A stretch of 64,000 nt of DNA from CAWBUW01 sp963792075 (lineage in GTDB: Bacteria; Chloroflexota; Anaerolineae; Anaerolineales; UBA4823). Position 1 is the first letter of the stretch. The number at the start of each line of letters is the position of its first letter. A program made the position numbers and the translations under genes. Of this stretch, positions 25,884-35,886 are shown in pieces. Location of the stretch: positions 2,686,853-2,750,852 of the forward strand of contig CAWBUW010000012.1 of NCBI GenBank assembly GCA_963792075.1, in the 5' to 3' direction. The notes under the pieces were generated by a model. The model worked only from the letters and a program-made list of their open reading frames with translations. It did no database searches and was not told the DNA's origin.

Positions 25884-27053
25884 TCAACCGCCCGGCTCAC
25901 CGAACAGCACGACTTCGATCGACTGGTTGAATAATTCAGGCCGGTTTCCGGCCGCTTCGCTGCGCGCAAGCTGGCCGTAGACGTATCCTCCGGCCAGGGG
26001 GACCTCGCTGCCGATCACTTTTTGGATGGCCTGGATCTCGCTGCCGGCGCGGGTTTCCAGCAGGCTGCGCCAGGCCACGTCGACGAAGACCAGGGCCAGC
26101 GCCGGCCGGGCGCCATCCAGCGCCTGGAGCGCCTGGGCAGCGGCGCGCTCGGCGGCCTGCAAGCAGCCGGAGGCGCTGCCGATCATCAATTGGGCCGCGC
26201 TGCCCTGGGGAACCTGCGTCTGCATGCGCAAGCTGCCATCGGTGTGCACGAATAGAGGCGAGCGCACCAGCAGCGGTTTTTCGGGGCCCTGGTCGATGCC
26301 AAACGGGTACTGCCGCACCATGTCGTTCAGCGGTGGCAGCGACCATTCACCGGCAGGATAGCCGAAAGTCTCGCTGTAGATTTCCGGAACGGTTTTGCCA
26401 TCCAGGCCGGTAATGAACTTCTCTTTGGAGCCGGTGACGGCAAAATGCAGGCCGACCGGCTGCCAGCCGTGCGCTATCCCGGCGCCGATGGCGAGGGAGC
26501 CGTTGAGCTGGGCAGCGGCGAGGCCGCCATACCCGGTATGCCGCCCGCCTAATTGGGAGGTGCGCGCCTCCCGTAAATCGCCTCCGGCCAGGCAGCCGGC
26601 GAACGCAAATTCGCCGGATTGCAGCGCCTGGCACACCTCTCCGAAATCTCCTCCCAGGCCGTCCGCGGCGACGAGCAGTAAGCTGGAGGGCTGTTTGGGC
26701 TGCAGCCATTGGACCAGGGTCGCCGCGGCTTTGCGGCTGTCTTCGACGAAGCCGGGCCACCACTCTGCCCTGGCGGTGAAGTCGCCGCTCAGGACTGCCA
26801 CGACCACAGAATTTTGCCGGTACCCCTGGCTGGTCAGCTCTGCGGATGTGCTGAACCCGAGCAGGGGAGCATCGCCTAACTGCGTGCTCACCCCGCTGGC
26901 GGCCTGCTGCAGATGCACGTTGTTCGAGGCAATCAAGATCCCAAAGCTTACCGGGTTGCGCCCGAGCTGCTCGATCGCCTTGAGCGCGGCCTGAGAGCCA
27001 GCCTCGCGGGCATCTAATGCTTGAGCATAACCGACAAATCCTGTCAACGGCAT
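25884..27053 (-). CDS. FIST domain signal-sensing protein
   Basis: A 389-residue protein with FIST_N (~25-215; LLGFSTSAELTSQGY, FAFAGCLAGGDL) and FIST_C (~220-370; IGSASGCLQAAERAA). FIST proteins are proposed small-ligand sensors, often of amino acids, linked to signal transduction. It follows the multi-GAF histidine kinase by 14 bases on the same strand, so it probably feeds a signal into that kinase or is its accessory sensor. Confidence 0.85.
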   Translation of the reverse strand: MPLTGFVGYAQALDAREAGSQAALKAIEQLGRNPVSFGILIASNNVHLQQAASGVSTQLGDAPLLGFSTSAELTSQGYRQNSVVVAVLSGDFTARAEWWPGFVEDSRKAAATLVQWLQPKQPSSLLLVAADGLGGDFGEVCQALQSGEFAFAGCLAGGDLREARTSQLGGRHTGYGGLAAAQLNGSLAIGAGIAHGWQPVGLHFAVTGSKEKFITGLDGKTVPEIYSETFGYPAGEWSLPPLNDMVRQYPFGIDQGPEKPLLVRSPLFVHTDGSLRMQTQVPQGSAAQLMIGSASGCLQAAERAAAQALQALDGARPALALVFVDVAWRSLLETRAGSEIQAIQKVIGSEVPLAGGYVYGQLARSEAAGNRPELFNQSIEVVLFGEPGG

Positions 27054-27067
27054 GGATACCCCTTTTC

Positions 27068-30000
27068 CTAAGCGCTCTCAGCGATCGGGATGGTCATGTG
27101 GAAAGTGGTGCCCACCCGGAACTTGCTTTCAAACCAGATCTGCCCACCTTGCAGCTCTACCAACTGCTTGGTGATATTCAGCCCCAGCCCGGTGCCGGGG
27201 GCATCGCGCACTTTTTGGTCTTCGGCGCGGTAGAATTTCTGGAAGATATTCTTTTGGTCTTCCGGGCTGATGCCAAAGCCATTATCTTTCACCGCCAGGT
27301 GGATGACTTGGGTGGTACCCTGTTCCAGGGGTTGGTCGCTTAGCTCTGCGGTGACCGTAATGTGCCCCGCCTCGGGCGTATATTTATAAGCATTGCTGAC
27401 CAGGTTGGTGACGATCTGGATCAGACGCATGCGGTCGCCCCACATCGCCGGCAGGTCATCGGGGATGGATACTTCCAGCTCTTGCTGTTTTTCCATGATC
27501 TGGGCGCGGGTAGAACGGACGACCTCCTCTACAATTTCCGCGACGGGGACCGCGGCGACATCCAGGCGCAAGCGGCCGGCCTCGATGCGAGATACGTCTG
27601 CCAGGTCAGAGACCAGGGTGGCCATACGTTCTACGTTCGAGCGGATGGTGCTGAGGAAGGTAGCCTGGTTTTCGTTGACCGGGCCGACGATGCCGGAAGC
27701 GAGCAGGTCCGCAAAGCCCCGGATGGAGGTCATGGGGGTCTTGAGCTCGTGAGAAACGAAGGAAACGAAATCGCTCTTGGCCTGGTTGGCCGCCTGGACT
27801 TCTGCGTATAGACGTGCGTTGGCGATGGCGATGGCGGCGTGGTCGCTGAGGCGGGAGAGAAAGGCCAGGGTTTCATCCGGGTAGGACACAGGCTGGTCGT
27901 TTTCCAACATCATGACGCCGATCACGTCCGTTTCCCGGCGAATGGGGATGGCGACCTGGCTCGCCGCGCCGGACAGGACCGCCTGGCGTCCATTGCTGCT
28001 GTCGCTGAGCTGGATGAACTGAGGCTGGCCCGTTTTGAAGGCGTTCGTGATCGCCGGGAAATCCTGTGGGATCAGCCCGTCTTTGAAATCTTCAAGCTCA
28101 TTCGAATAGCCCTGGGAGGCGATGACGCGCACGCCTTTTTCTTCGGTCATCCCGATCAATCCCGCGGGGACGCGGGATTGGCGCATAGCCCATTCCAGCG
28201 TGATGCGCATGGCGCGGTTGACGTCCAGGCTGGCATTCAATTCGCGGTCGATGCGCTGCATCACGGAAAGCTCTTCCACGCGGGAGGCCAACACCTGGTC
28301 TGTGGAGGTATACAAGCGCGCGTTTTCCAGGGCTACTGCGGCCTGGCTGGTAAATGCGGTGAGGAATTCCTGGTCGTCCGGGGTAAAAGGCAGGCCATCT
28401 CGGCGGTTGAGCACTTCAATCACGCCGGTCACTTTATCCTGGAAAATCATGGGCACGACGAGCAAATCGTTGGTGGTAAAACCACTTTCCTGGTCGGTCT
28501 TCTCGAACCAATCTTTCGAGCGGCGCACGTCGTTGACAATGATCGCTTCACGCGTATTCACGGCTTTGCCGACCAGGCCGGTGCCAGGAGGCAAGCGCTG
28601 GCCGAGCAGGTCGGCTCCCGCGCCCCCAATGACCACCTCGAAAACCAATTCGTCCGTTTGCGTATCGACCAGGAGCAGGCTGCCTGCTTCGCAGTTCAAT
28701 ATCTCGACTGCGCTTTTCGTGATCTGGTTGAGCAATGGAGCCAGTTCCAGAGTCGAAGACATGCTGCGCGCCACTTCGTTCAGCGTGGTAAGCTGGCGGG
28801 CGCGGCGCTCGGCATCCTGCAGCAAACGGGTTTTCACAATAGCGCCAGCCGCCTGGTCTGCAATCGCTTGCAGCAGGCCGGCCTGTTCTTCTGTAAAAAT
28901 TACAGAGGAGTCGCGGCTGCCCAGGCTGATCACGCCGATGGTCTCGGCGCCTGTGTTGAGCGGCACACCGATCCAGGAGAAGACTCCTCGGATGGCCGGA
29001 AGTGTGCCCCGGGTGTGGCATTCACGCCCGTAATCGTCGGTGACGATGGGATGGCGCGTCTTGATGATTTCACGTTCCATGCCTTGCCCGTAGGGGATGG
29101 GAATATTTTCGTGTTCGTTCAGGCGCTCATCGTTTTCCAGGTAAAAGGCGTGGTAGATCATATCGCTGTACTCGTCAAAGAGCGAAATGAAGAAGTCACG
29201 CGTGGGGATCAGCAGGTTGGACTGCGCGTAGATTAACTCGAGGATGTCATCAAAAGTCAAGGTGATGTTGATGCCGCGTGAGATGCGGGTCAAAACGTTC
29301 ATCTCGTGGACGTGCCGTTCCAGGTCATTGACGACCTGTGCCCGCTCGATGGCGAGCGCGGTCTGGTCTGCCAGGCTTTCCAGGTAACCCACGTCGTGAC
29401 CGGAATAGGAGAGGCCCGATTGGCGCGGGAGCAAGGCCAGCCAGCCGGCTAATTTTTGCAGCCCTGGCAGGGGGATATACAAGACCGCACCCAGAAGGCT
29501 CAAGCGCGCCTGTTCCGATTTTAGGCCATCCGGCAGGTGTCGAAGGTCTGCCAGGAAAAGAGGGGCGTGGTTTTTGATCAAATACTGAGGCAGAGGGTTA
29601 TCGGACGAAAAGCGGAGGTCGCTGGTAGCTTTGCCATTTTTATCCGCCGCGGCAAAGTAATTCTCTGTCAGAGTATCGTATACATAGATGTGTACTTTGT
29701 CCGGCAGCAAGGTGTCTTGAATGTACTGCCGGAGCAAGTTGACGATATCTTGCAGCTTTGTCGACCGGGTCAGCTCGTGGCTATAATCCTGCAGGCGTTC
29801 CCGGTAGAAGACCTGGCTGCGCGCAAAGACTTTGTCCACCAGGTCCTGGATGCGCGCCCGGAGTGGGTTGAAAAGGAAGGCCAGGACGAAAACGATGAAA
29901 CCGATAAGGAAGGGGTTGTTAGCCCGGAAGGCGCTTCCCAGGATCAAGGCCAGGCCGCTGACCAGCAAGCTGTAACCCAAGGCAGCGAGCAGGGTGAGCA

Positions 30001-30799
30001 GGCTGTATAATGCCAGTTGGTTGATCACGTAATCCATTTGGAGCAGGCGATAGCGCATCAACGTGTAACCAATGGCAATGGGGAACACTGCGGTGAAGAT
30101 CAGCCATAGGGGGCTATATCCCACCTGGTGGAGCAGGGGGCCCAGGATAAAATACAGCCCGAGGGGGCCGAAAGCAACCAGCGACCCGAAAAGGATGATC
30201 CGCGTCTGCTCCTGGACGACAGGTGAGGTCGAACGATAGTGGAGGTAAAACATCATCCCCAGGAAGAATACCATCCCCAGGGATGCAAAGATTTGGATGA
30301 ATAGCAGCGGCCAGCCTGAGCTCGATGGCAAGACCGCCGTAAAGGCGTAAAGGAGCAAGGCCAGGAGGTAACCGGCCCAACTTAAGAAAGGCCAGCGGTG
30401 GATCCAAGGGTTTTCTTCGGGGTAGACCAGCGCCAGGTTGACCAGCGCACCCCCTGTCAGGGAGAGAGATAACGCCCATACCTGGATCAAGCGCTGAGTG
30501 GTGATCGCGTCGAAATAGGCTGCCACGACGACCGCCATTGCGGCGGCAAACACAGCGAAAGCCTTGCCGGTAAAATCTCGCCGGCGAAAGACAAACACCT
30601 CGATGCCGGCAGCCAGGAAAATTAATCCAACCAGGTAAGGGCCGGTGAAGGAAATCGTAAGCCAGTCCCCTACCCGCAGAGGGACAACGATCATAACCCC
30701 CGCTGCCAGCAACAGGATGGCGTAAACGACCAGGGTCGAAACCCGTTCAAGCCGGTCGAAAGTCTGCGTGACGCTAGAAATTATCTTCTGCTCTCCCAT
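27068..30799 (-). CDS. Multi-GAF membrane sensor histidine kinase
   Basis: A 1243-residue kinase. About nine membrane helices cover residues ~20-310. Four GAF-type domains follow (~350-480, 495-660, 675-830, 845-995; for example the repeated ISRGINITLTFDDIL, EVARSMSSTLELAPLL and IDRELNASLDVNRAM openings). HisKA with His1017 in SFVSHELKTPM and an HATPase (VTNLVSNAYKYT, DNGFGIS, GTGLGLNI) end the protein. No response regulator is adjacent; the FIST protein is the only operon partner. This is a typical Chloroflexota complex sensor; the ligand is unknown. Confidence 0.9.
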   Translation of the reverse strand: MGEQKIISSVTQTFDRLERVSTLVVYAILLLAAGVMIVVPLRVGDWLTISFTGPYLVGLIFLAAGIEVFVFRRRDFTGKAFAVFAAAMAVVVAAYFDAITTQRLIQVWALSLSLTGGALVNLALVYPEENPWIHRWPFLSWAGYLLALLLYAFTAVLPSSSGWPLLFIQIFASLGMVFFLGMMFYLHYRSTSPVVQEQTRIILFGSLVAFGPLGLYFILGPLLHQVGYSPLWLIFTAVFPIAIGYTLMRYRLLQMDYVINQLALYSLLTLLAALGYSLLVSGLALILGSAFRANNPFLIGFIVFVLAFLFNPLRARIQDLVDKVFARSQVFYRERLQDYSHELTRSTKLQDIVNLLRQYIQDTLLPDKVHIYVYDTLTENYFAAADKNGKATSDLRFSSDNPLPQYLIKNHAPLFLADLRHLPDGLKSEQARLSLLGAVLYIPLPGLQKLAGWLALLPRQSGLSYSGHDVGYLESLADQTALAIERAQVVNDLERHVHEMNVLTRISRGINITLTFDDILELIYAQSNLLIPTRDFFISLFDEYSDMIYHAFYLENDERLNEHENIPIPYGQGMEREIIKTRHPIVTDDYGRECHTRGTLPAIRGVFSWIGVPLNTGAETIGVISLGSRDSSVIFTEEQAGLLQAIADQAAGAIVKTRLLQDAERRARQLTTLNEVARSMSSTLELAPLLNQITKSAVEILNCEAGSLLLVDTQTDELVFEVVIGGAGADLLGQRLPPGTGLVGKAVNTREAIIVNDVRRSKDWFEKTDQESGFTTNDLLVVPMIFQDKVTGVIEVLNRRDGLPFTPDDQEFLTAFTSQAAVALENARLYTSTDQVLASRVEELSVMQRIDRELNASLDVNRAMRITLEWAMRQSRVPAGLIGMTEEKGVRVIASQGYSNELEDFKDGLIPQDFPAITNAFKTGQPQFIQLSDSSNGRQAVLSGAASQVAIPIRRETDVIGVMMLENDQPVSYPDETLAFLSRLSDHAAIAIANARLYAEVQAANQAKSDFVSFVSHELKTPMTSIRGFADLLASGIVGPVNENQATFLSTIRSNVERMATLVSDLADVSRIEAGRLRLDVAAVPVAEIVEEVVRSTRAQIMEKQQELEVSIPDDLPAMWGDRMRLIQIVTNLVSNAYKYTPEAGHITVTAELSDQPLEQGTTQVIHLAVKDNGFGISPEDQKNIFQKFYRAEDQKVRDAPGTGLGLNITKQLVELQGGQIWFESKFRVGTTFHMTIPIAESA

Positions 30800-30861
30800 G
30801 TCTCTCTATTTTATGTCAGGCCTCTTGGTTGTGCAAGCCCTTTGCGATATTGATGCGAAGA

Positions 30862-30988
30862 TTTTTGGGGTTGTCCAAAAAGACGAAAACAAGGAGAAAA
30901 TATACGCACCTGTGGGGGGGTGCTCCGCACCCCCCCACAGGTGCGTATTAATTTTCTCCCCTTGTTTCATTTTGGACAACCCCAAAAA
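30862..30988. repeat. 127-bp palindromic element (family member 3)
   Basis: An inverted repeat across its full length: TTTTTGGGGTTGTCCAAAA at the left end, its complement at the right end, and an inner stem CACCTGTGGGGGGG around a 9-base loop. The arm segment GACGAAAACAAGGAGAAAAT is shared with the right arm of the element at 1062-1176, so the two belong to one family although they lie 30 kb apart outside the duplication. It sits between the 3' end of the DUF4032 gene and the 5' end of the multi-GAF kinase gene. Confidence 0.8.
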
Positions 30989-30995
30989 CTTTTCC

Positions 30996-32234
30996 TCAGA
31001 CAATATTCCTCAGGTAATCTTCTACGGCGGCCTGGTGGCCCACATCCTGGTGGGCGCGTTCCGAAAGATACCACTTATGTTCGAGGATCTCACAGTACAG
31101 CTCGGCCGGGTCTACAATGGGTTGGTTTTCGCGGGTCGGCTGGATCTCCTTGCGTTGACCGATCAAGGCTGCCAGACGTTCGATCACGGGCTTGTAAATA
31201 TATTCGTACCAATGATAGGCGGCTGCGCTGAGCGGCAGGTTCTGGCCGCGTTGGTGGGAGAGCTGGGCTTTCAGCTCACGGATCTCGTTCATCATCTTCT
31301 GGGCCTGCATTTCACCTGTCTCTAACCCGGTGAGCTCCGTCAAGAGATCGCGGTGAAAGTTGCGATCGGTCACGGTGATGCGCAGGCGTAAACCTTCTCC
31401 CTGGGGAGTGGTTGGGGTCTCGATCTCTTCAACCGCAAATCCCAGGGCATTCAGAGCCCGGATGCGTTCCTGGATGCGATAAGATTCGCCCGTGCGAATG
31501 ACTTCTTCTCGGGTGACTTCTTCCCAAAGGTCACGGTAGCGCCGGCGGATGTACTCTCCGGTTTGGGTCAGGTGGAAAGCCGGGGTGAGCAACCCTGTAG
31601 CGGCCAGGTCATCCAGGTCTCCGGTGACGTTGACCTCCATGATCTCCAGCTCCTGGTAGCGCAAGGCCGGCGCAAGGCGAGGTTTGGTCACTTCTGTGGT
31701 CTCTGCATCCACCAGGTAAGCCTCGAGCATGCCCGCGTCACGGCGGAAAAGAGTATTGGACAAGGAGCAGTCGCCCCAAAAGACGCCGGAAAGATGGAGC
31801 TGCACGAGCAGCCAGGCCATGGCATCCAGCAGGTGCTGGCGGTATCGCTCCAGGCTTGGGCTCATGAAAAGGGTGCGATAAGGCAGCGAACCTTCCAAAT
31901 AGCGGGTGATCAGCACGCTGGCCTGGCAGTCTGGCCAGGAGACGTTGACATACCCGATGGGGGTCACCGCCGGAAGGCGCAGCTCCTCCATTTTGACCAG
32001 CGCGTGGTACTCCTCCTGGGCCTTGGAGGGGGGAAGTTCTTTGAGTGAATAGAGCTGCCCATTGTAATTGACAAAGACAACGGGGTGGCGCGACAATCCG
32101 GTGGCTACTTCGGCCAGCCGGGTGCAGACTTCTTTCCATTCGGTCAGCGAGCGATCCCAGGGGAGGTCAAGAAAATCCGGCGTGGGGTAGCGCAGGTGGA
32201 ATTCAGGAGACGGGATTTCAGGGGATGGGATCAA
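30996..32234 (-). CDS. DUF4032-type protein with kinase-like fold
   Basis: A 412-residue protein. The N-terminal ~260 residues have kinase-like landmarks: YSLKELPPS (possible ATP lysine), HLSGVFWGDCSLSNTLFR (catalytic-loop-like) and YLVDAETTE (metal-binding DFG-like Asp). The C-terminal half matches the DUF4032 style (YHWYEYIYKPVI, HKWYLSERAHQDVG). Enzymatic activity is not established. It is the last gene of a four-gene minus-strand operon; its start overlaps the stop of the ABC exporter (ATGA). Confidence 0.7.
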   Translation of the reverse strand: MIPSPEIPSPEFHLRYPTPDFLDLPWDRSLTEWKEVCTRLAEVATGLSRHPVVFVNYNGQLYSLKELPPSKAQEEYHALVKMEELRLPAVTPIGYVNVSWPDCQASVLITRYLEGSLPYRTLFMSPSLERYRQHLLDAMAWLLVQLHLSGVFWGDCSLSNTLFRRDAGMLEAYLVDAETTEVTKPRLAPALRYQELEIMEVNVTGDLDDLAATGLLTPAFHLTQTGEYIRRRYRDLWEEVTREEVIRTGESYRIQERIRALNALGFAVEEIETPTTPQGEGLRLRITVTDRNFHRDLLTELTGLETGEMQAQKMMNEIRELKAQLSHQRGQNLPLSAAAYHWYEYIYKPVIERLAALIGQRKEIQPTRENQPIVDPAELYCEILEHKWYLSERAHQDVGHQAAVEDYLRNIV

Positions 32235-34078
32235 GCGGCTTTATCCTGTTCTGATTGCTTTTGTTGCAAGTGTTCTTCCAGGCCGGGCGGTCTGTAATCT
32301 AGTGACTGGTGGCGGAAATAAGTGTTATACAAGGAAGCATAGTGCCCATTTTGCTGGAGCAGGCCGGTGTGAGTGCCCTGTTCGAGGATGCGGCCATTTT
32401 CGAGCACCAGGATGCGGTCGGCGGCTTTGACGGTAGACAGGCGGTGGGCGATCAGGATGCTGGTGGTCTTGGAAAGGATCAAGTTGAGCGCCTGTTGGAT
32501 CTGCCATTCGGTGAAAGGATCGATGCTGGCGGTGGCTTCGTCGAGGATGAAAATGGCGGGGCGCTGCACCAGAACACGCAGCAGCGAAACGAGCTGGCGC
32601 TGGCCCATGGATAAGCGGGCCCCCCGTTCTCCCACCTCCGTATTCAACCCCTTGGGCAAGGTTTGCAGCCATTCACCGCCCCCGATCTGGTTGGCAATTT
32701 GCTCAATTTCGTTGAGGTCCGCACTGCCTGGGCAAGCATAGGTGATGTTCTCCACAATTGTCCCGGCAAACAGGAACGGGGCCTGGGAAACGATGCCAAG
32801 CTGGCGGCGATAGCTGGTCAATTCAAAAGTGCGGATATCCTGATCATCGACTAAGATGCGGCCATCCTGAAACTCATAGAAACGGGCAATGAGCTTGGCG
32901 ATGGAGGATTTGCCCGCGCCCGTATGGCCTACCAGGGCCATCGTCTCGCCGGGCCGGATTTGCACCGAAAAATGGTCCAGGACCTGCTGCTGCTCATTAT
33001 AACGGAAGCTGACATTTTCGAAGGCGATGGCTCCCTTCAAAGCCGGTGCAGGCAGTTGGGCGGTCTGGCGTACGACCGGCTGCGCATCGATCAAGGAGAA
33101 GACGCGTTCGGCCGCAGACAACCCGGATTGGACCTGGGACCAGAAAGAGGAGAGATTGAGCACCGGGAAGAAGAATGCGCTCAGGCTTTGCAGGAAGAGG
33201 AACCAGGCGCCGGCCGTGACCAGCCCCTGGACGGCGTTCATCCCGCCTGCGTACACCAGGAAGGCGACGCCCATGCCGCTGACCGCGTCGAGAACCGGAA
33301 AGACCAGGGAAAGGACCAGGCCGCGGCGGACGTTGACGTGATAGGACTGCCGGTTCGCAGAATCGAAGATATCAAAGATGGCGGTTTCCTGGCGGAAGTT
33401 CTTGGCGATGGCAATGCCGCTCACGGTTTCCTTGATCGTGGCGTTGACCGTGGCCATGGCCTGCATGCCCTGGCGGGTGGACAGCCGGGCGAGGCGGCGG
33501 AAAGAGGCTGCGACCAGAAAAACGATGGGCAAGAAAGCGATCAGGTAGATGGCTAAGCGCCATTCGATTTGAAACAAAGCCACGCCCAGGATGAAAGATT
33601 GGACGAACTGGGAGACCAGGTCGGTGATGATCACCACAAGCTGGCCGAAGTCGCGCGTATCCGAGGTAATACGGGACAAAACCCGCCCGGAAGAGAACTT
33701 ATCGTAAAAAGAGAGATCGTGAGAGACTGCGGCCTGGAAGGCATCCAGGCGGAGCTTGCGCTCGATATCGCCGATCATCCGCACCGTCAACCGCCTCCGC
33801 CACCAGTTGGCGCTCCAGGAGACGAAGCCGGCCGCCAGGATCGCCAGGGAGATCAGGTAAATGACCTGGGTAGATTTCGCGGCCTGGATGATGTCGACGC
33901 TGCGGCCGATGAGCAAAGGAGTGGCCGCGCCGGTGGCAGCGATCACCGTCAGCAGCCCGGAAACGATCAGCAGGCTGCGCATGTGCTGGCGGAAATAAGC
34001 CGCCATGCGCCCGACGAGCTGGCGATCAGAATATTCGCGGCGATATGATTCTGTGTCTAGATTTGCGAAAAAGCCCAT
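32231..34078 (-). CDS. Heterodimeric ABC exporter subunit B (membrane plus ATPase)
   Basis: A 615-residue half-transporter: six-helix membrane domain (~35-330) and nucleotide-binding domain (~355-590) with Walker A GHTGAGKSS, signature LSMGQ, Walker B IFILDEATASID (catalytic Glu present) and switch His in IAHRLS. Its partner (34085-35886) has the opposite set of imperfections (Walker B Asp instead of Glu, canonical LSGGQ). Such asymmetry is characteristic of heterodimeric exporters of the TM287/288 or BmrCD class. Substrate unknown, possibly drug or lipid. The genes are 6 bases apart. Confidence 0.9.
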   Translation of the reverse strand: MGFFANLDTESYRREYSDRQLVGRMAAYFRQHMRSLLIVSGLLTVIAATGAATPLLIGRSVDIIQAAKSTQVIYLISLAILAAGFVSWSANWWRRRLTVRMIGDIERKLRLDAFQAAVSHDLSFYDKFSSGRVLSRITSDTRDFGQLVVIITDLVSQFVQSFILGVALFQIEWRLAIYLIAFLPIVFLVAASFRRLARLSTRQGMQAMATVNATIKETVSGIAIAKNFRQETAIFDIFDSANRQSYHVNVRRGLVLSLVFPVLDAVSGMGVAFLVYAGGMNAVQGLVTAGAWFLFLQSLSAFFFPVLNLSSFWSQVQSGLSAAERVFSLIDAQPVVRQTAQLPAPALKGAIAFENVSFRYNEQQQVLDHFSVQIRPGETMALVGHTGAGKSSIAKLIARFYEFQDGRILVDDQDIRTFELTSYRRQLGIVSQAPFLFAGTIVENITYACPGSADLNEIEQIANQIGGGEWLQTLPKGLNTEVGERGARLSMGQRQLVSLLRVLVQRPAIFILDEATASIDPFTEWQIQQALNLILSKTTSILIAHRLSTVKAADRILVLENGRILEQGTHTGLLQQNGHYASLYNTYFRHQSLDYRPPGLEEHLQQKQSEQDKAA

Positions 34079-34084
34079 AATACA

Positions 34085-35886
34085 TCACTCGGAAAAAATC
34101 TGCTGGTAGGCAGTGGAGGAGCGCAGCAAGTCTTCATGTTTGCCAATAGCCGAAACCTCGCCCTGGCGCAGGACGATGATCAGGTCGGCCCAGCGGATTT
34201 GAGAGAGACGGTGTGTGATCAAGAAAGTCGTGCGGCCGCGCGCCGCGGAATAGATGGCGCGCTGGATGCGGTCTTCCGTTGCGCTGTCGATGGAGCTGGT
34301 GGAGTCGTCCAGGACCAGGATGCGCGGGTCCGTCAGGAAGGCACGCGCCAGTGCAATGCGTTGGCGCTGCCCGCCAGATAAGGTGACGCCGCGTTCCCCA
34401 ACCACGGTTTGGTATCCATCTTTGAATGAGCCAATAAACTCATCGGCCTGCGCCTGGCGAGCGGCTATCTCAATGGCGGCCTGGCCGGCGTCTGGCCGGC
34501 CAAAGGAGATATTCTCGGACACCGTCCGAGAAAAAAGGAAAATATCTTGTTCGATGATCGAAATCTTACGCCGCAGCGTTTCCAGATTCCAGTCGCGCAC
34601 GTCCACACCATCCACCAGCACCTGTCCCTGGGTAGCATCATAGGTGCGGTTGATCAGCTTGACCAGCGTGGTCTTGCTGCTTCCGGTTTGCCCAACGATG
34701 GCGACTGTCTGGCCAGGCTCGACCCGGAAGGAGATATTTTTAAGGCATAATCCGCATTTTCACCCTGGGCAGCGCCGTCGGTATTCTGATACGCGAAGGA
34801 AACGTTGCGGAACTCAACGGTGCCGCGCATGGGCTCGCTGTACCCGGCGGCGTTTTGGTCCAATTCGGTTTCCTGGTTGATCAGGTTAAGAATACGCCGG
34901 GCGCCGGCAATCCCCAGGGAGACTTGAGAATAAGCAAACAGGGAGGCGAAAGTTGGAAAACCGAACATTTGCAGCAGTGTGAAATAAGCGACCACGTCCC
35001 CCACGTGGATCAGCCCGCGATACAGTAAGAGTGCGGCCTGCAAGAAACCCAGCGTCGAGACCAGTACCAGGAGCAGCATCGGCACAAAGCGGGCTTCCAC
35101 ATATCCCTGGCGAACCATGGCATTGCGCACGCGCATGGTTTTATCTTTGAAGATCTCAATCTCGTTCGCTTCCTGCGCTGACCCTTTGACCGTCTCGATG
35201 CCATCCAGAGTCTCGGATAGGCGCGAGTTCATCACTCCAAAGGCGCGCCTGGCTTCACCGGTGATCGGGTCCAGCTCTTTCAAGTAAAATCCGAGGGCGG
35301 TAAAGTACGCCAGCACGTAGAGGATGGGGATGATCACCAGGGAAGGGTGGTAGCGGGGCGCCAGGAAGATCGGCATGAGCAGGAACATCCCTGAGCCGAT
35401 TACCAGGTTCAGTCCGGGGCTGAACATCAGGTTGACCTCGCGCACGTCGTTCGTGGCGCGCGCCATGGTCTCGCCGACCGATTGCAGGCTGTGGAAGGTC
35501 ATGCTTTTTCCCAGCAGGCTGAGGTATAGCTCGTCGCGGATATCGCGCTCCATGCGCTGGGCCAGTATTTCTGCGCCAAAATTACGGCCAAATTGCAGCG
35601 AGGTCCGGACCACCTGGGAGGCAGCAATCCAGAAAGCCAGGCCCAGTAAGGTTTTCCCGATGGTGCCAGGCGCAGGCGTCGAAAGAACGGCATTGAACGC
35701 CTGGCCGGTCAATACGGGCACCACCGCGCCAAGTGCGGCGTTGCCAAAAGCGCCCAGGATCATGATGACGACGATTGGCCAATATCCGCGGGTGTGAGAC
35801 AGAATCCAAAGTACCGGGCTGCTGTGGTCGAATTGTTTTTGGCTGCGGCCCAGCGTGAATTCAGCCGGTGAAAGCTCAGCGTTCAT
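34085..35886 (-). CDS. Heterodimeric ABC exporter subunit A, frameshifted in this sequence
   Basis: A half-transporter of ~600 residues split into two frames. The N-terminal part (from ATG 35886, MNAELSPAEF) runs through the membrane domain to ...NADYALK; the ATPase then continues in another frame as NISFRVEPGQ, Walker A GQTGSSKTT, LSGGQRQR and Walker B ILVLDDSTSSID. Adding one T to the T5 run at 34737-34741 restores a single frame. A one-base loss in a homopolymer is most easily a sequencing error, but a real mutation is possible. The Asp after Walker B replaces the catalytic Glu, giving a degenerate ATP site. The start overlaps the stop of the YkgJ-like gene. Confidence 0.85.

Noticed and set aside
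27017..29236. Several + strand open frames of 100-465 codons
   Set aside because: All are antisense to the multi-GAF kinase gene, whose domains are clear; they arise from its GC-rich codon use.
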